Positions 1 to 9,014 of a stretch of 64,000 nucleotides of DNA are shown here, in pieces. Every line of letters begins with the position of its first letter. Position 1 is the first letter of the stretch. Location: contig CAVVAB010000006.1 in NCBI GenBank assembly GCA_963746155.1, forward strand, positions 124,001 to 188,000. Direction: 5' to 3'. Source of the DNA: AC-32 sp963746155 (GTDB lineage: Bacteria > Actinomycetota > Thermoleophilia > Gaiellales > Gaiellaceae). Both the position numbers and the translations under genes were made by a program. The notes beneath the pieces are model-generated. The model did no database searches and was not told the origin of the DNA. It saw only the letters and a list, made by a program, of their open reading frames with translations.

Positions 1-1336
1 TCTGGTCGAAGGCGTGCGTCACCGAAGGCGAGCGGATCAGCGAAACCTTGGTGATCGAGGCCGCGTCCGGCGTTGTGACGTCGAAGCTCGAGCCCCAGGC
101 CGCGCCGGCGGGCGAGGACGTGATCGTCGGCCGGGCGCCTTTGAAAAGGTAGGGAGGCGAGAAGATCTCGGCGTTGTTCTGATCTGTCGCTCCGGCCAGC
201 GCCCCACCCCCGGACATCAGCACGCGCCCGTCCGGAAGCAGAAGGGCCGTCGAGTGGTACTCGCGCGGGTTCGCCAGCGAGGCCACGGTCGTCCACGTCT
301 CGGTGTCTGGGTTCCAAATCTCGGCCGGCAGAACACCCTTCGACTGGTCGGTGCCATCCGAGGTCGACATGCCGCCACTGGCGAGGACGGTGCCGTCCGG
401 GAGCAGGGTGAGGTTCTCGTAGGCACGACCGAAGGCCATCGGAGCCGTCGAGCGCCAGGCCGGGCTCGGCGCGCTCATATCGATCACCGCAGTGCGCCCG
501 TCGGCCGTGTAGAGCGGGTTCGTCCCGCCGTTGAAATCGGGGTCGGCCCATGTGCCGGCCTTCATGATCTTGTCGGGGCGGTACATGACCGCGCTCATCC
601 CGTCGAATGGGCTCGTGCCTACCGTCGTCCAGGTCTGGGTGGCGGTGTCGAGCGTTCTCGTGGTCGTGTCCGGGCCCGCGTCGAACACCTTGCCGTTCGA
701 GAGCAAGAACATGAAGGGGTAGAGCGGCGAGGTCAGCGTCGCGCTGGTCAGGTCGGTCCAGCTGTTGGTCTTCGGGTTGTAGATCTCGGGGAGCGAGTTG
801 ACCGAGGCGTCCTTGAGAGGATGCGGCTGGCTGGGCCGGTTCGTGACGATGTTGTCTCCCGAGAAGACCAGCACGCGCCCATCTCCGAGTTCCGTTGCAG
901 TCGGATACCAGCGCGCGACCGTCATGTCCGGGGCCCGGAAGTACGTATCGGTCTTCGGATCGAAGATCGTCGCATCGGCGATGCCGAGGTCGGCCTGGAT
1001 GTTGCCGCCCGCGACGAACGTTCGCCCGTCCGAGAGCTGAACGTGGCCCCCGCAGAACAGGTTTCGGCGTGTAGGGAACGCCGACGAATGTCCCGAGACC
1101 CGGGTCCCAGAGCCGCATCGAGGCCGGTGCCTTGTCCCAGCCGTCCCAGGCGAGGATCTGGCCCGTCGGCTCAAGGGACATGTGCACGGCGACCAGCGGC
1201 CACGTGACCGGTGCGCTCCACTGCCCGGTCTGATCCGGCGCGAGGTCGCGGCGCGGGAGCCTCCGAGCTGCACAAGCGCGAGGGCGATGACGCACATGGC
1301 AAGCGCCAGGCGCTGCCACGCGGCACCGATCGCCAA
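1..1336 (-). CDS. Galactose-oxidase-like kelch secreted protein, C-terminus cut by window edge
   Basis: On the minus strand a hydrophobic signal sequence (MCVIALALVQLGG, ATG at 1297 or TTG at 1336) leads into a kelch-type beta-propeller. Blade signatures repeat, for example GDGRVLVFSGDN, DGTVLASGG and LPDGRVLMSGGG, joined by segments such as EIWNPDTETWTTVA. The part reaching position 1 (PPYLFKGARPTITSSPAG) matches the start of the DUF1929 E-set domain of the glyoxal/galactose oxidase family. Family members are extracellular copper radical oxidases, but the copper ligands lie off the window, so activity is unproven. The reading frame breaks near 1250 and near 1066; deleting one A at 1066 restores the sequence TPNLFCGGH. 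I take both as insertion errors. Neighbouring glycan genes suggest a surface role (inference). Confidence 0.8.
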   Translation of the reverse strand, partial: MAIGAAWQRLALAMCVIALALVQLGGSRAATSRRIRPGSGAHRSRGRWSPCTCPLSRRARSSPGTAGTRHRPRCGSGTRVSGHSSAFPTRRNLFCGGHVQLSDGRTFVAGGNIQADLGIADATIFDPKTDTYFRAPDMTVARWYPTATELGDGRVLVFSGDNIVTNRPSQPHPLKDASVNSLPEIYNPKTNSWTDLTSATLTSPLYPFMFLLSNGKVFDAGPDTTTRTLDTATQTWTTVGTSPFDGMSAVMYRPDKIMKAGTWADPDFNGGTNPLYTADGRTAVIDMSAPSPAWRSTAPMAFGRAYENLTLLPDGTVLASGGMSTSDGTDQSKGVLPAEIWNPDTETWTTVASLANPREYHSTALLLPDGRVLMSGGGALAGATDQNNAEIFSPPYLFKGARPTITSSPAGAAWGSSFDVTTPDAASITKVSLIRSPSVTHAFDQ

Positions 1337-1413
1337 AGACGTTGGGTGTGAGCAGCTGTTGTCCGCACGTCTACACGTCCACGAAAGCGGGAACCCCGCC
1401 GGCACAAGCTGTG

Positions 1414-2669
1414 TTATGGCGCGTCATGGCGCATGCGGGCAAGGGTGGAATGTCCAGAGTGCCCTAGCCAAGGGTCGAGGGCGCTACGAGGACATGCGGT
1501 TTGCGGCGCCGGGCCGGTCAGGAGCGTCGCATGCGTGCAGGCGTGTGCATCGGCGAGCCAGTCCAGCGCCCCGACGCGCGCTGCGGCGAGCTCGGTGGCG
1601 AGCGCCAGCCCGTATGCAGCCATCGGCACGAACACGAGCTCGAGCCGGAAGGCGCTGAAGAGCGGTGCTGCGAAGACGTAGCCGAGCCCGACGAACGCTC
1701 CGGCCCGCAACAGGGAGGGCGTCGAGGTCGTCCGGGCCGCCGCCGCCGGGCGAGCGCGAACAGGGCGATCACGCCGCCGACGAGGTAGAGGGCGGTGTAC
1801 CACTCGCCGCGGCGCAGGAAGCCGACGTTCGCGCGAACGACTTCGAAGGCGGCGTGCGGGTAGTGACGCGCGATGAATCTCCAGGACGTGTCGCTCGGAA
1901 CCGCCGAATGGTTGACGAGCTCGGCGAGCAGGGGTCGGGTCGGCGTGCTGAAGATCAGGAGCGCCGGTAGCGCGGCTGCGACTCCGGTCGCGAAGAGCGT
2001 CACCGCGCCGCGCGTGCGGAAGCGGAGCGCGCACCAGCCTGCGGCGAGCACCGGAATCCAGGTGCTGTCGCGAGTGAACGAGAGCAGGACGATCACGCCG
2101 ATCCAGAGCGCTAGCCATCGCCGGCCGCGGTCGAGGGTGAGCAGCGCTGCCGCGAAAGCGAGGATCTCGAGCGCGAGCCCCCAGCTGTCCGTGAGCGGGT
2201 ACGAGGAGTGCTTCACAAGCGGCGGCAGAAACACGGTCGCGGCCGCCACCACAGCGGCGATTGTCAGCCGGAAGCGCAGCAGGAGCAGCCCGAACGAGCG
2301 CCAGGACCGCCGCGACGTAGCCCGCGAGCGAGACGTAGAGCAGCGAGCGGTTGCCGGCGAGCGGGTAGAGCTCGGCGGCAGCGAGCGGAACGGTGACCCG
2401 CCGCTCGTAAAAGGGCTCGTTGAAGCGAACCCACGCCGGGTTGCCCGGTCTTCTCACGGTCTCGATGTCGCGGAGCACGCGAGATCGGCCCCTCGAATAC
2501 CCGCCGCATCGCCGCGTCGTGTGACGCGCCGCGGATCTCGAGCACTCGCGCCTGGTAGTAGAGGGCGTCCGGCGTCCAACGCACCGTCACCGCCGAATCG
2601 GGGCCAAACCGACAGGCACGCAAGCGCAGCCAGCGCGACCGCAACGACCCCGATCAGAACCTTGCGCAC
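1414..2669 (-). CDS. Polytopic membrane protein, GT-C glycosyltransferase-like, frameshifted
   Basis: Reassembled from several minus-strand frames. A GTG at 2669 begins a transmembrane anchor (VRKVLIGVVAVALAALACL), followed by a loop region (TPDALYYQARVLEIRG, then FNEPFYERRVTVPLAAAELYP) and many hydrophobic segments, including LALWIGVIVLLSF and TALYLVGGVIALFALA. The last segment is LFSAFRLELVFVPMAAYGLALA. The short loop after the first membrane helix and the multi-span layout resemble GT-C integral-membrane sugar transferases, but I see no diagnostic catalytic motif, so the function is tentative. At least four frame changes (about 2590, 2470, 2260 and 1740) interrupt it. The coding character continues across each of them, which suggests assembly errors in a live gene. 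Confidence 0.6.
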
Positions 2670-2837
2670 TTCCTTCAGGGTCGTTGCCGAGCGCGGAGAC
2701 CGACAACCCCCGTACGACCAGGATTCGTGGCGCGTCGGCGAACTTCCGGGTAGCCGAATCCTGGCGGGACGCCCAGGTGCCTCGGACCGGCCGATCGAGG
2801 GTCGTGCTCGCACCCCTCGCGCTCACACAATTGAGGC

Positions 2838-3989
2838 ATGGTCGTGAGGCGCCAACTTGTCGTGCACGTGGTCGGCGCGCGGCCGAACTACATGAAGGTC
2901 GCGCCGGTCTACGCCGCGCTCGAGCAGAACGGCCGGGTCGAGCAGCGCCTGATCCACACCGGGCAGCACTACGACCGCGACATCAACGAGGTCTTCTTCG
3001 ACGAGCTGCCGCTGCCAGAGCCGCATGCTCAGCTCCGGGTCGGATCCGGCTCGCACGCGGAGCAGACTGCCCGCGCGCTGATCGAGCTCGAGCGGTTGTT
3101 CATGGAGCTTCAGCCTGACCTGGTGGTCGTTCCCGGAGACGTGAACTCGACGCTGGCAGCCGCGCTCGCGGCCGCGAAGCTGAACGTCGCCGTCTGCCAC
3201 CTCGAGGCCGGGCTTCGCAGCTTCGATCCGACGATGCCGGAGGAGCACAACCGGCGGCTCACCGATCACGTCTCGACGCTGCTCCTGACGCCGTCCGAGG
3301 ACGCGAACGAGAACCTCGCGATCGAGGGCGTCCCCTCGGACAAGGTCAAGCTGATCGGCAACACGATGATCGACACGCTGCTCGCCAATGTCGAGAAGGC
3401 GCAGGCGCTCGAGACGTGGAGCGATTACGGGCTGCTGCGCCGGGGCTACGTCCTGGTGACGCTGCACCGACCCGCGCTGGTCGACGACACGAAGCTCATC
3501 ACCGAGACGCTGCGCGGGCTCGAGGAGATCGCGCGCGAGATCCCGGTGGTGTTCCCGGTTCATCCGCGGACGCGAGCGCGCCTGGAGGCCGCTGGGGCCG
3601 TCGCAGAGCATGTCAAGCTCGTCGCTCCGCTTCCGTACACACGGTTCCTGTCGCTGCAGACGGGCGCGGCGGCCGTCGTGACCGACTCGGGCGGGATCCA
3701 GGAAGAGACGACGGTGCTCGGGATCCCGTGCTTCACGCTCCGTGACAACACCGAGCGGCCGGTGACCGTCACGCACGGGACGAACCTCGTGCTCGGGCTC
3801 GACCCCGGGCGTCTGGCGGAGATCCCGAAGCGGCTGCTCTCTCCGCGCAGGACAACCGTCCCGCCGCTGTGGGACGGCCTCGCGGGCAAGCGCGCCGCGC
3901 AGGAGATCGAGAACGTCCTGTTCGAAGCGCAGCCGAAGCGCGTCGCCGTGGGAGTCCACAGGCGCGCCGTGGCCGTGCCGGTCGGCTAG
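2838..3989 (+). CDS. wecB: UDP-N-acetylglucosamine 2-epimerase (non-hydrolysing)
   Basis: 383 aa, the usual length for WecB/MnaA. The enzyme interconverts UDP-GlcNAc and UDP-ManNAc in the cytoplasm for surface polysaccharide synthesis. Visible family features are the N-terminal GARPNYMKVAPVYAAL, the HTGQHYD segment, PGDVNSTLA, CHLEAGLRS, PEEHNRRLTDH, TLHRPA and the nucleotide-binding TDSGGIQEE. The gene is intact, starts with ATG and stands opposite the GT-C-like gene across about 170 bp that probably holds divergent promoters. It converges with the sugar-epimerase operon at 4010. Together with the flippase and glycosyltransferase nearby it points to a glycan containing ManNAc or its derivatives (inference). 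Confidence 0.93.
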   Translation: MVVRRQLVVHVVGARPNYMKVAPVYAALEQNGRVEQRLIHTGQHYDRDINEVFFDELPLPEPHAQLRVGSGSHAEQTARALIELERLFMELQPDLVVVPGDVNSTLAAALAAAKLNVAVCHLEAGLRSFDPTMPEEHNRRLTDHVSTLLLTPSEDANENLAIEGVPSDKVKLIGNTMIDTLLANVEKAQALETWSDYGLLRRGYVLVTLHRPALVDDTKLITETLRGLEEIAREIPVVFPVHPRTRARLEAAGAVAEHVKLVAPLPYTRFLSLQTGAAAVVTDSGGIQEETTVLGIPCFTLRDNTERPVTVTHGTNLVLGLDPGRLAEIPKRLLSPRRTTVPPLWDGLAGKRAAQEIENVLFEAQPKRVAVGVHRRAVAVPVG

Positions 3990-4009
3990 CGCTTCCTCGC
4001 TCAGGTCTC

Positions 4010-5002
4010 TTACGCGCCGGCGGCGGTTCCGCCGGCCTCGCGGATCGCCTGGTGCCACTCGACGGTCTCGCGGAGCCCTTCGGCGAGGCTCATCCGGGGC
4101 TCGAAGTCGAGCAGCCGCTCGGCCTTCGCCATGTCGGGAATCCGGTGGCGCACGTCCTGGTACTTGCCGGGCAGCGACTCGTACGGGACGAAGTTGGCGC
4201 GCAGCGGCTCCGCCGGCAGCCCCAGCTCGACCTGGACGCGTGACGCGAGCTCGAGGATCGTGACGGTCTCGGTGCCGCCGAGGTTGATCACCTCGCCGCG
4301 CGACTGGGGCCGCTCGAGCGCGCCGACGATGCCTGCAGCGATGTCGTGCACGTGCGTGAAAGTCCGCGTCTGCTGGCCATCGCCGTGGATCTCCATCGGC
4401 TCGCCGTCGAGGAGCGCCTCGACGAACGTGACGACCGGGCCGCCCCACCAGCTGAGGTGGTTGCGAGACCCGTACGCGTTGAAGAGCCGGAGGATCGTGA
4501 CGCGCAGGTCGCGCTCGTCGGCGAGCGCGAGGCCGTAGTGCTCGTCGTACATCTTCGAGACCGCGTAAGCCCAGCGCTTCGTAGTCGGCGGGCCGATCAC
4601 CAGCTCGCCGTCTTCGCGGTAGGGCGGCGTGCCGTTTCCGTACACGTCTGAGGTGGACGTGAAGACCAGGTCGGCGTCGAGCGACAGCGCGACCGCGCAG
4701 GCCGCCTCCATGCCCTTTGTGTTGACGTGCAGCGTCGAGTACGTGCCGCCGAAGCGCGGAATCTTCTTGGCCGCCGTGTGGATGATCGCGTCGCAGCCCG
4801 CGAAGGCGCGTCGCAGCTCGCGCTGATGCGCGCAGTCGAACACCTCGAGCTGAAAGCCCGGGCGGTCGAGGAACGGCGCGATGTTCGTCACCGCGCCGTA
4901 CGAGAGATCGTCGACTCCCACGACCTCGTAGTCCTTCTCCAGCAGCTGCTCGCAGACGTGCGAGCCGACGAACCCGGCCGCGCCGGTGACCCCGATCTTC
5001 AT
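4010..5002 (-). CDS. NAD-dependent epimerase/dehydratase (extended SDR, nucleotide-sugar type)
   Basis: 330 aa. The N-terminal Rossmann motif TGAAGFVGSH (residues 6-15) binds NAD. The SDR catalytic residues are a Thr/Ser stretch (TSTSDVYG) and YAVSK (Tyr/Lys). A C-terminal substrate-binding half carries RTFTHVHDIA and GEVINLGG. This is the layout of UDP-glucose 4-epimerase and dTDP-glucose dehydratase relatives; the exact sugar cannot be told from the sequence. It is the last gene of a minus-strand operon: its ATG overlaps the stop of the upstream FAD oxidoreductase by 4 bp (ATGA), implying translational coupling. Confidence 0.88.
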   Translation of the reverse strand: MKIGVTGAAGFVGSHVCEQLLEKDYEVVGVDDLSYGAVTNIAPFLDRPGFQLEVFDCAHQRELRRAFAGCDAIIHTAAKKIPRFGGTYSTLHVNTKGMEAACAVALSLDADLVFTSTSDVYGNGTPPYREDGELVIGPPTTKRWAYAVSKMYDEHYGLALADERDLRVTILRLFNAYGSRNHLSWWGGPVVTFVEALLDGEPMEIHGDGQQTRTFTHVHDIAAGIVGALERPQSRGEVINLGGTETVTILELASRVQVELGLPAEPLRANFVPYESLPGKYQDVRHRIPDMAKAERLLDFEPRMSLAEGLRETVEWHQAIREAGGTAAGA

Positions 5003-6324
5003 GCCGCCGCCCTTTCCCGTTGGGGCAGACGCTCGAGGATCCCCGGAAGGATCCGCTGCGCCACGCCCGTGACTCCCTGGCCACTCACGATCTCCGGATA
5101 GACGTGAGCCGTCGAGGCCAGCGCCAGGTTCGGCACGGAGAACACCTCGGGCAGGTTGCTAGCCCCGCCCACGGTGTGCACCGGCTCGGTCACCCGCGCA
5201 CGCTGGACAACCGACGACAGGATGTCGTCGTCGCTCAGGTCTTCGAAGATCGTCTTCGCATATCCGATGAACTCGCTCTCGATCTCCTCGGCCGGCCGCT
5301 GGTGGAGCGGCGACGAGGGATCGACGTACTTCGAGACGTAGAGCAGGTGGCCGCCGACGTGCTCCGGGTCGACCACGTGCGTCGTCTCGACGATCGTCGT
5401 CAGCGGCACGCGGCGATCGGTGATGTTCAGGTGGTAGTACGGGCTGATGCTCCGCCGCGTCCGCAGCAGCAGGCAGACGACGCCGAGGTAGCGACAGTGG
5501 TCGGCCGGCGCGAGCGGCAGGAGCTCCTCTGCGAGCAGGCTCCGCGCCATCGGGGGAGCGAGCGTGCAGAGGACGAAGTCGAACGGGCGGAAGTGTCCCT
5601 CGACCTTCAGGCCGGCGGCTGCACCCTTGTATCCGGTGATCTCCTCGACGGCCGTGCCGGGGTGGATCTCGCCGCCGAGCTCGCGGATCTTCGCCTCGAG
5701 CGCGTCGATGAGCGTCTGGTAGCCGCCCTCGAGCCAGCCCATCACCTCGGCGCCCGACTTGTCGCGCGTCTTCGACATCCGGCGCGTGCGCGCCCAGATG
5801 TAGGTCGCGGGCAGGTCGTCGTACTGACCATCGAACTTGGAGTCGAGGAGCGGCGCCCACATCCGCTCGACCACGTGCTTCCCCGAGCGGCTCCGCAGCC
5901 AGTCGAGCAGCGGCTTCTGGTCGAGCTCGCTGTAGTCCTTCGTGAGCTGGCAGCGAAGCACGAACGCTGCCAGGCGCACGCGGTCGCGCGGCCGCAGGAT
6001 CGGGAACGTCAAGAACTCCTTCGGCGAGGTCATCGAGAACAGCTGGCCCGCGCCGTAGAAGCCGACCTTCGTCGGCTGGAAGCGCCAGCGGTCGCCCAGG
6101 CCTAGCTCCTCGGCAAGGCCGCGCACGCGGTCGTCGGTGGGCAGGACGACGTGGTAGAAGCGATCGACCGGGTAGCCGTCGAAGTCGAACGAGCCGACGA
6201 GTCCGCCGAGGTCGTTCGAGCGCTCGTACAGCGCGACGTGAACGCCTTTCTGGGCGAGCCGGTACGCGGCGGTCATCCCGAGGATGCCTCCGCCGACGAT
6301 CGCGACGCTGGGGCGCTCGCTCAC
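4999..6324 (-). CDS. FAD-dependent amine-oxidase-family oxidoreductase
   Basis: 441 aa from a GTG at 6324 that overlaps the stop of the glycosyltransferase by 4 bp. The N-terminus VAIVGGGILGMTAAYRLAQ is a classic GxGxxG FAD-binding beta-alpha-beta motif, followed by LYERSNDLGGLVGSF. Later segments (DSKFDGQYDDLPATYIW, TAVEEITGYKG, ending QGVTGVAQRILPG) fit the NAD(P)-binding-like/amine oxidase family that includes protoporphyrinogen oxidase and UDP-galactopyranose mutase relatives. Family members of this length commonly sit beside GT2 enzymes in glycan clusters. The substrate is not determinable, though a sugar or lipid-linked intermediate is plausible from context. A minus-strand reading extends upstream to 6801, but that part is antisense to the GT2 gene and is not coding. 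Confidence 0.85.
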   Translation of the reverse strand: MSERPSVAIVGGGILGMTAAYRLAQKGVHVALYERSNDLGGLVGSFDFDGYPVDRFYHVVLPTDDRVRGLAEELGLGDRWRFQPTKVGFYGAGQLFSMTSPKEFLTFPILRPRDRVRLAAFVLRCQLTKDYSELDQKPLLDWLRSRSGKHVVERMWAPLLDSKFDGQYDDLPATYIWARTRRMSKTRDKSGAEVMGWLEGGYQTLIDALEAKIRELGGEIHPGTAVEEITGYKGAAAGLKVEGHFRPFDFVLCTLAPPMARSLLAEELLPLAPADHCRYLGVVCLLLRTRRSISPYYHLNITDRRVPLTTIVETTHVVDPEHVGGHLLYVSKYVDPSSPLHQRPAEEIESEFIGYAKTIFEDLSDDDILSSVVQRARVTEPVHTVGGASNLPEVFSVPNLALASTAHVYPEIVSGQGVTGVAQRILPGILERLPQRERAAA

Positions 6325-7139
6325 GACGCGGCTGGCGAGCGGGCCAGGCGCAGACGCAGGAGCATCCGCCAGTAGGCCAGCGTTGTTCGGACGACGGGCA
6401 TCTTGCTCTTGCCGAGGCGGCGGTTCCAGTCGAGAGGAACCGGCACCTCCTCGACGCGGATCCCCAGAGCGGAGAGCTTGAACAGGATCTCTGCCTTGCA
6501 CGCAAAGCCGGGCTCGCTGATGAAGTCGTCTCCGTACCGGTCGAACCCGAGCCTGAGCGCGGGGACTCGATACACGCGGAAGAACGACGACACCGTCTTC
6601 GCCTTGAGGCTCAGCGACCGGCGCACGACGAAGCCGGCCGCGTGGCTCAGCGCTCGGCGCACGGCGCCGACGTTCATCATCCGCCAGTCGGCGAGGACGA
6701 GGTCCGCGCCGGCCGCGATCCGCTCGAGCATCAGCGGCAGGGCGTCGAGGTCGCTGGTCGTGTCGCCTTCGAGGGTCACGACCAGCGCGTCGTCGGCGCA
6801 CCCGGCAAGAGCCGCTGCGAAGCCTTCGCGGAACGCAACGCCCGGGCCCTGGTTCCGCCCGAGGCGGACGAGCTCGAGTGGAACGTCGCCTTCATAGGCC
6901 TCGATCAGGCCCACGGTTCCGTCCGTCGAGCCGTCGTCGACGAGGATGACCCGGCCGCCGGCCTCGAACAACCCGGTTCGGGTTTCGAAGTCGGCCAGGA
7001 GGCGCGGGACGTTCTCCTCCTCGTTGTAGACCGGGATCACGAAGACCAGCGTCGACTGGTCCGGCAGCGGCGAGGCGGTGCCGCTGCTTGCTTCTGAGCC
7101 CTTCAGTACCGCCTCTGCCGCCGCCGCCGATGACGCCAT
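6321..7139 (-). CDS. Family 2 glycosyltransferase (DPM1-like)
   Basis: 272 aa cytoplasmic GT-A enzyme. The core starts at about residue 30: LVFVIPVYNEEENVPRLL, then VILVDDGSTDGT (the DDGS nucleotide-sugar motif), GRNQGPGVAFREGF, and VVTLEGDTTSD where many relatives have a DxD-type motif. A conserved basic C-terminal stretch (PLDWNRRLGKSKM) resembles the RxxGxSK segment of dolichol-phosphate mannosyltransferase-like proteins. There is no membrane span, so it probably acts on a lipid carrier at the inner membrane face. It is the first gene of the three-gene minus-strand operon. About 245 bp separate it from the divergent flippase, leaving room for both promoters. Confidence 0.9.
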   Translation of the reverse strand: MASSAAAAEAVLKGSEASSGTASPLPDQSTLVFVIPVYNEEENVPRLLADFETRTGLFEAGGRVILVDDGSTDGTVGLIEAYEGDVPLELVRLGRNQGPGVAFREGFAAALAGCADDALVVTLEGDTTSDLDALPLMLERIAAGADLVLADWRMMNVGAVRRALSHAAGFVVRRSLSLKAKTVSSFFRVYRVPALRLGFDRYGDDFISEPGFACKAEILFKLSALGIRVEEVPVPLDWNRRLGKSKMPVVRTTLAYWRMLLRLRLARSPAAS

Positions 7140-7384
7140 GCTCCCCCTCGCCGAATTCGTCGTTTCTCCGATCGCAAGGGACGACCGGAAACCGTCTCCG
7201 GTTGAATGTATGGAGCCTCCACCGGTGTAGCCAGACCAGAAACGAAAAACCCTCCACGCGCGTGGGCCGCTGGCCGAACGGCTAGGGACGGCAGGAAACT
7301 CTCGCCGTCCGGGGATTCACGCATCTCTCGCCGCTGCGCATCATCCTTGGTGATGGTCTGGCGAGCGGCGAGCCCGAGGACGGC

Positions 7385-8707
7385 ATGAGTGCCCATGCTG
7401 CTGCGGTCGACGCCGTGAAGGCTCCGCCACCCCCGCGGCGCTTCGAGCTGACCGGCGCGTGGCTGTTGTCCGGGGCGATGCTTGCCGCGGGCGTTCTCGC
7501 GTATGCGTTCCACATCCTCGCGGCGCGGACGCTGACCCAGAACGAGTACGGCCAGATCGCCGTGCTCTGGGCGGCGCTGTTCCTCACGGTCGTCGTCCTG
7601 TTCCGCCCGCTCGAGCAGACGACGGCCAGGGCCGTAGCCGACCGGCTTGCGCGTGGACAGGAAGCGCGCTCGGTGCTCCGGTCGGTGGCCCTCGTCTACG
7701 GCTGCGCGCTCGGGCTCGTCGCGGTCGGTGCGGTGGCGTTCTGGGGGGAGCTGACCGACCGGTTCTTCAACGGGAACCAGTTCATGACCGCAATGCTCGT
7801 CGTCGGGATCGCCGGCTACGGCATCCAGTACATCGGCCGCGGCATCCTCGGCGGGCTACGCCGCTTCCGCGGTCTGAGCGCGATCCACGTGACCGACGGG
7901 ACGATCCGTTTCCTCGTGGCTCTGCCGCTTCTCGCCGTTGCGTCTCCCGACATCGCGGCAGTCGCTCTGGCGGCTGCGGGCATCGGCGGCGCGATTCCGC
8001 CGCTGTGGCGTTTCCGAGAGGAGATCCGACACCTGAGCGTGGGCCTTTCCGACGAGCAATTCCACATGCGCGCTGCGCTTGGATTCGCCGCGCCGGCCGT
8101 CGTCATCGCGGCGGCGGACCAGCTGCTCGTGAACGGCGCCCCGCTTGTCATTGTCGCCGGAGGCGGCACTCCAAGGGCGGCCGCGAACGTGTTTGCAGCG
8201 ACGATGCTCGTCCGCGTGCCCGTCTTCCTGTTCACGGGTGTGGCGGGCTCGTTCCTGCCGAACCTCACCCGTCTCAACGCCGAGGATGACCACCACCGCT
8301 TCGTCGCGACCGTGACGAGGATTTGCGTCGTCTTCCTCGGAGCCACCGTTGCGATCGTCGGCATAGCAGCCCTGCTCGGGCCGACAGTGATGCCGATCGT
8401 CTTCGGCGACAGGTACCACGCATCGGCAAAGGATCTCGCCCTGCTCGGCCTCGCCGCGGGCTGCTACCTCGCGGCGGCGACGATCTCCCAGGCGCTGCTC
8501 GCCGTCGACCGGGGCGCCATCGCAGCGTGGGCCTGGGCAACCGGTGCGGTGGTGTTCGTGTGCGCGTACCACTTCGCCGGCGGCTCTCAGCTTCACCGCG
8601 CCTCAGTCGGGATCGCGACCGGGATGGTCACCGCGACGCTTCTCCTCGTGCTCGTCTTCTCGTGGAGGGTGCACGTCGCCCGCCGCGAACGAGCAGCAAG
8701 CGCCTAG
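7385..8707 (+). CDS. Polysaccharide flippase, MOP/Wzx family
   Basis: 440 aa with about 12 to 14 hydrophobic segments (for example GAMLAAGVLAYAFHILAA, LWAALFLTVVVLF). The N-terminal GAMLAAGVLAYAFHILAARTLTQNEYG is the usual opening of O-antigen/polysaccharide exporters of the MATE/MOP superfamily, with AARTLxxxEYG strongly conserved. The predicted role is to flip lipid-linked oligosaccharides across the plasma membrane. The start is the ATG at 7385, with GAGG five bases upstream. It lies divergently from the glycan operon and fits the same pathway. The last four bases overlap the convergent small gene at 8704. Confidence 0.9.
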   Translation: MSAHAAAVDAVKAPPPPRRFELTGAWLLSGAMLAAGVLAYAFHILAARTLTQNEYGQIAVLWAALFLTVVVLFRPLEQTTARAVADRLARGQEARSVLRSVALVYGCALGLVAVGAVAFWGELTDRFFNGNQFMTAMLVVGIAGYGIQYIGRGILGGLRRFRGLSAIHVTDGTIRFLVALPLLAVASPDIAAVALAAAGIGGAIPPLWRFREEIRHLSVGLSDEQFHMRAALGFAAPAVVIAAADQLLVNGAPLVIVAGGGTPRAAANVFAATMLVRVPVFLFTGVAGSFLPNLTRLNAEDDHHRFVATVTRICVVFLGATVAIVGIAALLGPTVMPIVFGDRYHASAKDLALLGLAAGCYLAAATISQALLAVDRGAIAAWAWATGAVVFVCAYHFAGGSQLHRASVGIATGMVTATLLLVLVFSWRVHVARRERAASA

Positions 8708-8943
8708 GCGTAGAGGTGAGCCTGCGCCTCGGGGTGGAGAATTTGCCAGACCCGCAGGAACGCACCGATCTCCATCCGGGCCCACGCCGCGTCGGGCTGC
8801 TCGGCATCCGTCGCCGTGCTGGCCCGAACCGGGATCTCGACGTCCAGCGCCCTCGGGCCGACCTGCTCGACGCGGCACTCGCAGCGGCGAAGGAAGTCCG
8901 TGAGGTCCGCGACGTGCGCGGGGTCGTCGAGCGTGATCCGCAA
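8704..8943 (-). CDS. Small hypothetical protein, 79 aa
   Basis: I choose a TTG start at 8943 because AAGGAGAG lies nine bases upstream and no coding character is seen beyond it. The product begins LRITLDDPAHVADLTDFLRR and ends with EIGAFLRVWQILHPE. It is soluble, with a pattern of alternating strand and helix (VEQVGPRALDVEIPV). It looks like a small two-layer domain, but I do not recognise the family. It converges with the flippase, their stops overlapping at GCCTAGGCG, and is head-to-head with the membrane protein at 9015. Confidence 0.55.
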   Translation of the reverse strand: MRITLDDPAHVADLTDFLRRCECRVEQVGPRALDVEIPVRASTATDAEQPDAAWARMEIGAFLRVWQILHPEAQAHLYA

Positions 8944-9014
8944 CGTTCTCTCTCCTTGCGTTGGTACCTGGCCCACCCAGTGTCCGTTCTCGCGCACGCG
9001 CTGACAACTCTTCG

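Noticed and set aside
14..1207. 397-aa plus-strand reading frame
   Set aside because: Arg/Gly-rich antisense shadow of the kelch protein; no family pattern and no ribosome-binding site.
2823..5084. 753-aa minus-strand frame across wecB and the epimerase
   Set aside because: Antisense to wecB and out of frame with the epimerase; caused by high GC lowering stop frequency.
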